Below are positions 14,879 to 20,022 of a DNA stretch of 20,022 nt, in pieces. Positions within the stretch are counted from its first letter, which is position 1. Every line of letters begins with the position of its first letter. The notes beneath the pieces are model-generated. The model saw only the letters and a list, made by a program, of their open reading frames with translations, ran no database searches and was not told where the DNA came from. The position numbers and the translations under genes are program-made. The stretch is from Pseudoflavonifractor sp964504285 (GTDB lineage: Bacteria > Bacillota > Clostridia > Oscillospirales > Oscillospiraceae): assembly GCA_964504285.1 (NCBI GenBank), contig CAZDDZ010000047.1, forward strand, positions 1-20,022, written 5' to 3'.

Positions 14879-15100
14879 CTGCGCCCTTTGGGCGCTCCCG
14901 CTTTTTCGCTTCGCTCCCCGTCTTATCCACCTGCTCCCGGGCGCTCCGCGCTTATACCTCTCACGCTCCGCACCCTCCGCGACGCTGGATAAGCCGCTGC
15001 GACTGCGCAAAAAATCGTCTGCGCCCTTTGGGCGCTCCCGCTTTTTCGCTCCGCTCCCCGTCTTATCCACCTGCTCCCGGGCGCTCCGCGCTTATACCTT
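14879..15100. repeat. Structured tandem repeat (140-bp period) between sheath and tube genes
   Basis: Segments 14881-14960 and 15021-15100 match at 78 of 80 positions, one period of 140 nt. Nested stems form: 14986-14993 with 15062-15069 (8 of 8), about 15007-15014 with 15042-15049 (one mismatch), and 15021-15026 with 15030-15035 (triloop). The unit shares the segments CACGCTYCGCACCCTCCGC, GCGACTGCGC and CCTGCTCCCGGG with the repeat at 319-672. It overlaps the last codons of the sheath gene: the stop lies inside the repeat-shared CTTATACCT. Confidence 0.85.
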
Positions 15101-16120
15101 AATGTGGGCGGTCAGCCAAATCTGGTTCATCCCATGCACCACCGCAAAGGAAAAGTCCACCACGCACACCGTCGGCTCCTCGCTGCCGGGCGTAACGATG
15201 ACGTTCTCATACCCGTCGATAATCTCCCGGCTCACCCGCTCCTCCAACTCCAAAATTACCTGCGCCCGCACCGCGCCGCGGCTCTGCGCCGTGTTCTTTG
15301 CCCTGTGAAACTTGGCGCGCAGCGAGTTTCGAATGGCCGGAATTACCTCGTCGATGATAAGGATGGTGGACAGCTCCCGCCAGGTAGCGTCCGGAGCCGA
15401 GCCCGTCTTGCTTCGTGTGGTCACACCACGCACTACGCTCACCACGCCCCCTACCCGCTCCAGGGGGGTCACACCGCCCTGAATCAGCACATCCAGCTCA
15501 CTGTCCTCATACTGGGCGGTCAGTTCCCCCAGCCCCTCCAGCACCGCGCCCCCCAGTGGCACCGCCGGGTCGCGCTGTGCGGCAATGGTTCCCGCCACGG
15601 CGGCGGCCGCCTGTACCGCGTCTCCGTTGCCCGGTGCCACCAGCACTACCCGTTCGCTGTTAATCTGTTCCGCCCGCTCGACCAGCTGACTGGCCGTGTC
15701 GTCTCCGCCGGACACCACCGCAATCCGTTCCCGCCGCGCCTCAGACGCCGCCTTTACGCTGTCTCTCAGCGCCTGCTGTACCGTCAGCGTAGTGCTGTCG
15801 CACACCACCACCGCAATATCCTCCTCGGCTCCCAAGGTCTGAAAGGCTGCCGTATAGTCCCCATCGGTCTTTACGGGCACCGCGCAAACCACGCCCGCGC
15901 CGTTCAAAAACAGCAGCCGCGCCAGGGCTGTCAGACTATCTGCCCCACCAAAGGCGGCAGCGGCCTCCTCCTGTCAGGTCAGCCGATAGAGCTTGCCCAC
16001 CGTTCCCCCTGTGCTCTTAGCCGTAATCCCCACCGTCTTGCCGCCCCCGCCGCCGTAAAGCACGCTGGACGCGTCATAGCTGGAGTATACCCCCGGCCGT
16101 TCATGTCGCGTAATACTCAA
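15092..16120 (-). pseudogene. xkdK: Tail sheath protein (XkdK-like), interrupted by an in-frame TGA
   Basis: The sheath forms the contracting outer cylinder of the tail. The frame from TTG 16120 reads MSITRHERPGVYSSYDASS at the N-terminus, typical of XkdK. It continues to KLYRLT, then TGA at 15976-15974 (codon 49), then QEEAAAAFGGADSLTALARL and on to the normal C-terminus. Total coding length is 342 codons, complete apart from this stop, with no frameshift. The TTG has an AAGGGGAG site and overlaps the upstream stop as TTGA. The C-terminal part (WRELSTILIIDEVIPAIRNS, REIIDGYENVIVTPG) is clearly sheath. TGA ends other genes here, so global recoding is unlikely. A TGG-to-TGA mutation, a sequencing error or read-through are options. 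A 271-aa product could start at TTG 15907. Confidence 0.88.
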
Positions 16121-16614
16121 ATTCGCTCTCCCCTTATTTCAAAATCCAAAAATGTACCGCCCTCGTCTGCAACGGCGTAAAGATAGGCCTGACAAATCGC
16201 CTCTACCTTTAAATGGTAAAGCCCGGCACTTTGGTCATACCTGGTTTCTCCCGCGGACAGCTCACGCACCGTCAGCCCCTCCGGCCCCTGACTCCTCAGC
16301 CGTTCCGCCAGCTTGTCAAAGGCCGCCCGCAAGCTTCCCTCACCGCCCGCTCCGCGCCCGGTGTATAAATCCAGCCCAAATACCAGCTCAATCCGCTTGC
16401 CGTACAGCTCCTCCCAACGCCCACTCTGGCTGTTGTATCGCTCTCCTAAATAATCCTGAAAGCCCGCCGGCCCGCCCTCATAGCGCTTTAGACTCACCGC
16501 CGCCACCGGCTCTGTGACCTGTCCTCTGGCTTGCTCGGGCCAAGCCGTCACAGCCTCCAGCCCGCCCGCTTTTAAAAATGCCGCCATTTTCTCCCGAACA
16601 CCGCTCAGCTCCAA
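16117..16614 (-). CDS. Tail completion / neck protein (XkdJ, DUF6838 position)
   Basis: A 165-residue protein immediately before the sheath, where PBSX has XkdJ. Visible segments are GGPAGFQDYLGERYNSQSGR, KRIELVFGLDLYTG and AAFDKLAERLRS, consistent with a mixed alpha/beta tail-terminator-like protein that finishes the tail before head joining. The start is uncertain: TTG at 16614 has GGAGAAGGGG upstream and overlaps the previous gene by 10 nt, while ATG at 16587 is an alternative. Its TGA overlaps the sheath's TTG by 4 nt. Role is by position and family resemblance. Confidence 0.65.
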   Translation of the reverse strand: MELSGVREKMAAFLKAGGLEAVTAWPEQARGQVTEPVAAVSLKRYEGGPAGFQDYLGERYNSQSGRWEELYGKRIELVFGLDLYTGRGAGGEGSLRAAFDKLAERLRSQGPEGLTVRELSAGETRYDQSAGLYHLKVEAICQAYLYAVADEGGTFLDFEIRGERI

Positions 16615-16955
16615 TGTGCCCCTTCTCCTCCCCCGTCCTCCGGTACCGCCACCGCCCGCCAGTGACTCAGCTCGTCACCCATATAAACGGGCTGCGCACT
16701 CTGCAAGCGAAAGCGCCCTCCATTCCATACGAGGTAATCGCAGCTCTCCAGCGATACCCCCGGCTCCCCAAAATACAAAAACCGGTCGCGCTGCACCAGC
16801 CCCAGGGGTGTGGGCACCTCCTGCCGCCAGTCCTCCCGCCGCTCTAATACCGGCTGAAAAACTGCCCGCGCGACCTGTTTGGATTGCCCATCGCCGTAAC
16901 AAACCGTCACCGTCTGGCCATACCGGGCCAGCGCCTCCGCAAGCCCCGCCATCAT
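16605..16955 (-). CDS. Head-tail joining protein (XkdH / DUF3599-like)
   Basis: A 116-residue protein. DYLVWNGGRFRLQSAQPVYM and the following GDELSHWRAVAVP fit the head-closure family seen in PBSX-like phages (XkdH). These proteins plug the connector and receive the tail. I chose the ATG at 16955 because it overlaps the preceding stop as ATGA; the longer open frame to 17171 only shadows the previous gene. An XkdI-like (HK97 gp10) gene expected next is not seen between this and the XkdJ-like gene. Confidence 0.7.
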   Translation of the reverse strand: MMAGLAEALARYGQTVTVCYGDGQSKQVARAVFQPVLERREDWRQEVPTPLGLVQRDRFLYFGEPGVSLESCDYLVWNGGRFRLQSAQPVYMGDELSHWRAVAVPEDGGGEGAHWS

Positions 16956-17308
16956 CCCCGCACCCCTAAAAAGGCAAACTCCCGATCCTCCAGGTAGGGC
17001 GCCATTACTCGCTCGCCCTGCTGCCGCAGCCCCATGCTCCGCTCCAGGGGCGTTTTTCCGCCAACCTGCCGAACCGTCAACCCTCCGGCAGAAAGGGACT
17101 CTACCCGCTCCCCCGCGCAAAGTCCCGCCAGTGCCAGCCATGCCGCCCCCAGCCGAAAGGCGGGCTCGCAATCCTCCGCGGTCACGGCCGCCCGTAGCCG
17201 TCCCCGCAGCTCGCTCTGCGCCAGCTCACACATCTGGCGCAAGGCATTCTCATCTCCTGCGCCAACATGCCCCAGCGCCTTCGCCAGCTCAAAAATTCGC
17301 TCCACCAT
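16952..17308 (-). CDS. Head-tail connector protein (YqbG / gp6-like)
   Basis: A 118-residue, mostly helical protein just after the capsid gene, the usual place of the connector that sits under the portal. Seen are VERIFELAKALGHVGAGDEN, LRQMCELAQSELRGRL, FRLGAAWLALAGLCAG and ESLSAGGLTVRQVGG, a pattern typical of gp6-like connectors (helices followed by a small beta hairpin). The ATG at 17308 has AGGGGGAAG upstream. The open frame to 17365 crosses a hairpin and is not used. Confidence 0.75.
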   Translation of the reverse strand: MVERIFELAKALGHVGAGDENALRQMCELAQSELRGRLRAAVTAEDCEPAFRLGAAWLALAGLCAGERVESLSAGGLTVRQVGGKTPLERSMGLRQQGERVMAPYLEDREFAFLGVRG

Positions 17309-17335
17309 AAACTTCCCCCTTGCCCGGTCTTTTTT

Positions 17336-17367
17336 GTGTGTGGGCGGGGCAAGCCCCGCCCACACAC
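17336..17367. other. Strong hairpin between capsid and connector genes
   Basis: Perfect 14-bp arms 17336-17349 and 17354-17367 (GTGTGTGGGCGGGG / CCCCGCCCACACAC, loop CAAG) begin just after the capsid stop. On the minus strand an A-run follows rather than a T-run, so it is not a standard terminator for the operon. It may stabilise the capsid part of the mRNA and help set the high capsid-to-connector ratio. Confidence 0.6.
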
Positions 17368-17373
17368 TCGTCC

Positions 17374-18405
17374 TTACACCGTCAGTACCTTGCCCGCGTC
17401 CTTGTACAGCTTGGCAAACCCGGAAATACTGGTAATGGCCGCACGCTCCAGCTGGCGGTCAATGAGCTTGTCGTACTCCACCATCACGTCGCCTCCCTGC
17501 ACCATCTCCAGGGCGTAATTTTTGTCCAGGCCGATGATCTTGCCGCTTCCCAGTGCCGAGGTGCGCAGCAAATTGGCCCCCAGTGGGGTTGCCAGCTTGC
17601 CGGTTCCCTGAAAATTCAGCCCCGTCATGGGGTTTTGAAACTCGCTCATTTTCAGCAGCTTCAGCATCACATCCCCCGACACCAGCAGCGTGTTCATCTC
17701 GTAGGGGTCAAACTGCGCCCAAAAATCCACCAAATCATCATAGGTCAGGTTTCCCGCCGTGCCTCCAATGGGCGCGGTGCCCACCTGAAACACCTTGGCG
17801 GGATTCTCATTCCCGTCGCCGTTTTCCAGCACGCCAATGGCATCCTCCAAATGCATTCGGTTAATATGCGCGCCGATCTGACGCAGAGTCACCGAGAATA
17901 AGTCCAGCTTTTGATAGCGAATGGCCTCGTAGGATGCCACCAGCATACGCCCCCGTTTATGGAGCTTTACCAGATTTTCCTGGGTACGCACCTCAGTCTG
18001 GGGAATGGCAGCCCCCTCGCCCACATCCTTGAGCTCCTTCTTGCCCTTATCGGGCACCGAGGCAATGGAACGGTAATCCATCCCGTCAATTTTGGTCACC
18101 GTGGCCGTAATGGAGGGGAGCAGATTCCCCTCCTCCATGCCCTGCCGCACCGCTCTGGCAATGTACTCGGGGAAGAGCACCGCCGACTCCGACGTGCGGA
18201 AAAACTTCTCCACCGCGTCGCTGCCCGCGCCCTTCACCTTAATATCAAAGCGCTTGAGCTGACGCTGATACGCGTCCAGCCCCTCCAGCGCCGTGCCCTT
18301 GTAGTGCTCCGTGGGGTCGGCGCTCTCCAGCACCTGGCTAAAGCTGCGTCCTGCCTCGCCGTACATGCCCTTCTCCAGCTTCAAATTGTCATAGCAAAAA
18401 CCCAT
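17374..18405 (-). CDS. Major capsid protein
   Basis: A 343-residue head protein (HK97 fold expected). It has an N-terminal region with YDNLKLEKGMYGEAGRSFSQ and DAYQRQLKRFDIKV, the segment FFRTSESAVLFPEYIARAVR near 64-83, and KLHKRGRMLVASYEAIRYQK near 138-157. It ends in a typical capsid C-terminus, IIGLDKNYALEMVQGGDVMV then DRQLERAAITSISGFAKLY. AAAGGGAGAG precedes the ATG at 18405. The longer frame to 18717 overlaps the decoration gene and is not used. The presence of a capsid argues against a headless tailocin. Confidence 0.88.
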   Translation of the reverse strand: MGFCYDNLKLEKGMYGEAGRSFSQVLESADPTEHYKGTALEGLDAYQRQLKRFDIKVKGAGSDAVEKFFRTSESAVLFPEYIARAVRQGMEEGNLLPSITATVTKIDGMDYRSIASVPDKGKKELKDVGEGAAIPQTEVRTQENLVKLHKRGRMLVASYEAIRYQKLDLFSVTLRQIGAHINRMHLEDAIGVLENGDGNENPAKVFQVGTAPIGGTAGNLTYDDLVDFWAQFDPYEMNTLLVSGDVMLKLLKMSEFQNPMTGLNFQGTGKLATPLGANLLRTSALGSGKIIGLDKNYALEMVQGGDVMVEYDKLIDRQLERAAITSISGFAKLYKDAGKVLTV

Positions 18406-18485
18406 ATTATCTCTCCCTTTCTCGTTAAAAAAGCTTTTTTCCTCTTCCCGCTCTTGGCCGGTCATCCCCGACACGCGCCCCTTGC

Positions 18486-18830
18486 TTATCGCATTACTGC
18501 CGCAACCTTCCCTGTGGTGTCCACATCCACCACCAGATGCTCCACGCCATTGGTGGTGTCCGCCTTCACGCCGCCGCTGCCGTCGGCCGCCAGCTTTACC
18601 CAGCCGGCGCTCACCGTGCCGCTGTATTTCGCCAGCATAATGCCTCCCACCTGCACCACCGCCAGACCGTCGTCCACCGCCGCAGCAACGCCGCAAAAAT
18701 GGTCTCCGGCTACGCATGTGCCCACCTCACCGCGGCCGGTTACCTTGCATACCTGGCCACCCTCCAGACCGTTTTTTGCCGTAAAGGTAGCCATTACCTC
18801 ACCAATGCCCTCAAAAGAAACCTTTTTCAT
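18486..18830 (-). CDS. Capsid decoration protein (DUF2190-like)
   Basis: A small beta-rich 114-residue protein directly before the capsid gene. GIGEVMATFTAKNGLEGGQV, VAGDHFCGVAAAVDDGLAVV and GIMLAKYSGTVSAGWVKLAA resemble head decoration proteins that cap capsid threefold sites. The ATG at 18830 follows AAAGGGTG; upstream in-frame codons to 18869 are rejected. It is the first gene after the 600-bp repeat block. Confidence 0.7.
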   Translation of the reverse strand: MKKVSFEGIGEVMATFTAKNGLEGGQVCKVTGRGEVGTCVAGDHFCGVAAAVDDGLAVVQVGGIMLAKYSGTVSAGWVKLAADGSGGVKADTTNGVEHLVVDVDTTGKVAAVMR

Positions 18831-18882
18831 TGTTTTCACCCTTTCTTTTTTTCTGAAACAAAAGCCCATACCCCCTATCCAC

Positions 18883-19307
18883 CGTCATTTCGAACCAGCG
18901 CTCAAGCTGGTGAGAAATCCGTCCTCCTACGTCCCCCATTGCAAAGCCTAAGCAATCACACAGCGTAGCAATACCGCCGCACCGACGGCGGCATTGGTTG
19001 CACCAAGTAAAACGCAACTACCACAGGTATGGGGGCTACCCTTGCCGACGGGCGGCAGCCCTACTTTACCGGGCGCAGACTGTGCCGAGCCAGTAACTAC
19101 TATCTGGCTTTGCTGATTACCGAAAACCCTACCGCCGCCATGAACTCGTGGGGTTCGGGGTCGCAACCCCGACGGACTTTGGTTACTTTCCTCCGCTCGG
19201 AAAGTAACCCGCCGGAGGCATGACAAGGTAACGACGAGATAGAGGCAAGTGTAAAAGGACGGAAGATGCGGATTCCTCACCAGCGTGTGCCCTGGTTCGG
19301 AATGACG
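18883..19307. mobile_element. MITE-like element with 39-nt inverted ends
   Basis: Segment 18883-18921 and the reverse complement of 19269-19307 match at about 34 of 39 positions; both contain CGAACCAG, CTGGTGAG and AATCCG. The ends are 425 nt apart and enclose GC-rich hairpins and the double-hairpin element, with no transposase. No target-site duplication is obvious. It could equally be two independent copies of a short palindromic repeat. Confidence 0.5.
19153..19243. repeat. Dispersed double-hairpin element, copy 2
   Basis: Hairpin one has arms 19155-19161 and 19166-19172 (TCGGGGT / ACCCCGA, loop CGCA). Hairpin two has arms 19181-19191 and 19199-19209 (GGTTACTTTCC / GGAAAGTAACC). A conserved tail with GGCATGACAAGG follows. 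Compared with copy 1 (171-262), base changes occur on both sides of each stem so pairing is kept. Confidence 0.75.
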
Positions 19308-19439
19308 AGGGAGGGGCGCGGCGCTTCTGTGTCACGCCTTGCACGTCTCGCGGGCGGGACGCTTCCGTGAGACGCACAACCTGTTTTTCGGTCTCCGGTC
19401 TAGCTTATCTCTCCTATGCGCCTACCCTCACGCTTCCTC

Positions 19440-20022
19440 CTAAATCAAAAATGCCCCGTCCCTGTCGTTTTTTTCTGCCTTTCCGCTCTCATAGGGAAGC
19501 TGCGGCTCCGCCGGATACCGCTGCTCCACCCGCTGGCCGTACGCCTTTTTCAGCTCCTCCAGCTCCCGGCACCCCAGCTTTTCCGTCATGCGCTCCAGCA
19601 GTCCCGCATCCATACCCATCTCAGCCAGACCGCCCAGCCGCACCACCTCGCGCTTTAGCTCCGCCAGATAGCGCCGCCCCAGTTCCGCTTCATCCTCCAA
19701 CCGCTCCACCTGCTTTAAATAGCCCGGCTCCTCCTTCAAAAATTCCTTTAGCTCCATGTCCTCTCCTCCCTTCCTCATGCCCTTCATAACCCCCGCCCGC
19801 TTTTGGGCTGGCACGGCCACAAAGGACCACTCATAGGCGTCGGTGGCTCCGGTGAGGTCAGCCCAGCAGAGCCTTTCGCCATACCGCTTTCCCTTCACAT
19901 GGGTACACTTCCCACCACTTTTCATGTCCTGCCCGCAAATAGAGCACACAGCCCTTTCCACCGCGCACCCCACCGACACCTCTTTTTTTATCCCGCCCTC
20001 AATTTCGGCAATCAGGTCGGCA
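19440..20022 (-). CDS. Prohead protease / scaffold-like protein (5' end outside the window)
   Basis: The frame stays open from the TAG at 19442-19440 to the window edge, giving at least 193 residues; upstream codons read ADLIAEIEGGIKKEVSVGC, continuous with the rest, so the GTG at 19979 is not the start. The middle has CSICGQ, KCTH and then DAYEWSFVAVPAQKRAGV, a sequence style seen in clostridial prophage protease/scaffold proteins next to the capsid. The Cys/His group (C-x2-C-x9-C-x-H) may bind zinc. The C-terminal third is helical and charged, as in scaffold domains. No catalytic Ser or His can be assigned in the visible part. Confidence 0.6.
   Translation of the reverse strand, partial: ADLIAEIEGGIKKEVSVGCAVERAVCSICGQDMKSGGKCTHVKGKRYGERLCWADLTGATDAYEWSFVAVPAQKRAGVMKGMRKGGEDMELKEFLKEEPGYLKQVERLEDEAELGRRYLAELKREVVRLGGLAEMGMDAGLLERMTEKLGCRELEELKKAYGQRVEQRYPAEPQLPYESGKAEKNDRDGAFLI

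Larger units (their letters stand above)
18831..19439. other. Non-coding block of repeats inside the phage operon
   Basis: Over 600 nt between the protease-like gene and the decoration gene without a supported gene; short frames here derive from repeats. It holds an inverted 39-nt pair (18883-18921 and 19269-19307) and the second double-hairpin element (19153-19243). No convincing promoter was found on the minus strand. Other junctions in this operon are overlapping or tight, so this block looks inserted. Confidence 0.75.

Noticed and set aside
15974..15976. Genome-wide recoding of TGA as tryptophan
   Set aside because: TGA is the normal stop of several intact genes in this window (for example at 11737, 12684, 13995 and 16117), and TGG is used for Trp.
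15104..16180. Plus-strand 358-aa open frame opposite the sheath gene
   Set aside because: It is antisense to a recognisable sheath sequence and has a low-complexity shadow composition.
17336..17367. Rho-independent terminator ending the capsid transcript
   Set aside because: On the minus strand the stem is followed by an A-run, not a T-run, and downstream genes lack another promoter.
8867..20022. Headless R-type tailocin or type VI-like injection system
   Set aside because: Major capsid, decoration, connector and protease-like genes are present in the same operon, so a head-bearing phage or gene-transfer-agent-like element fits better.

Overview
The window looks like a moderately GC-rich gut Clostridia genome of the Oscillospiraceae type (Flavonifractor / Oscillibacter-like). 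This is inferred from gene style, Gram-positive ribosome binding sites (AGGAGG-like), PBSX-type phage genes and the dispersed GC-rich hairpin repeats. No rRNA or tRNA gene is present to confirm it. Positions 382-481 are exactly 100 Ns, an assembly gap of unknown true size.

Layout. (1) 1-672: no gene, only dispersed and tandem structured repeats plus the gap. (2) 673-2754, minus: recG, whose promoter overlaps a 17-bp-arm palindrome. (3) 3013-6444, plus: a complete single-chain pyruvate carboxylase, followed by a small secreted SLH-domain protein (6554-7057) and its terminator. (4) 7216-8762, plus: an AT-rich two-gene island with its own promoter, a three-way-junction leader RNA that looks like a riboswitch (possibly yjdF class), a flavodoxin-fold protein, an overlapping flavodoxin-fold protein with a membrane tail, and a strong bidirectional terminator. 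(5) 8867 to the right edge, minus: a tightly coupled structural operon of a PBSX/XkdK-type contractile phage element. In transcription order it holds a protease/scaffold-like protein (runs off the window), a 600-bp non-coding repeat block, a decoration protein, the major capsid protein, three head-tail/neck proteins, the sheath, a structured tandem repeat, the tube, the G/GT tail chaperones with a programmed -1 frameshift, a 175-residue protein where the tape measure should be, a LysM hub-like protein, a gpD-like hub, a spike-like protein, gp25-like, baseplate J, YmfQ-like, and a holin.

The phage region is the most interesting part. The chaperone frameshift signal is directly visible: a slippery A AAA AAA, a 5-nt spacer and an 11-bp perfect stem. 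The operon has no full-length tape measure, no tail fibre and no endolysin in the expected places, yet its gene junctions are intact, which points to a compact or domesticated tail rather than obvious deletion scars. The sheath gene carries a single in-frame TGA at codon 49, so contractile function is probably lost in this strain, unless this is a sequencing error or the stop is read through.

Two repeat families link the recG flank and the phage operon. One is a 137-140 bp tandem unit that starts right at the stop codons of recG and of the sheath gene; its nested stems differ between the loci while keeping their pairing. The other is a double-hairpin element (172-225 and 19155-19209) that also shows compensatory changes.
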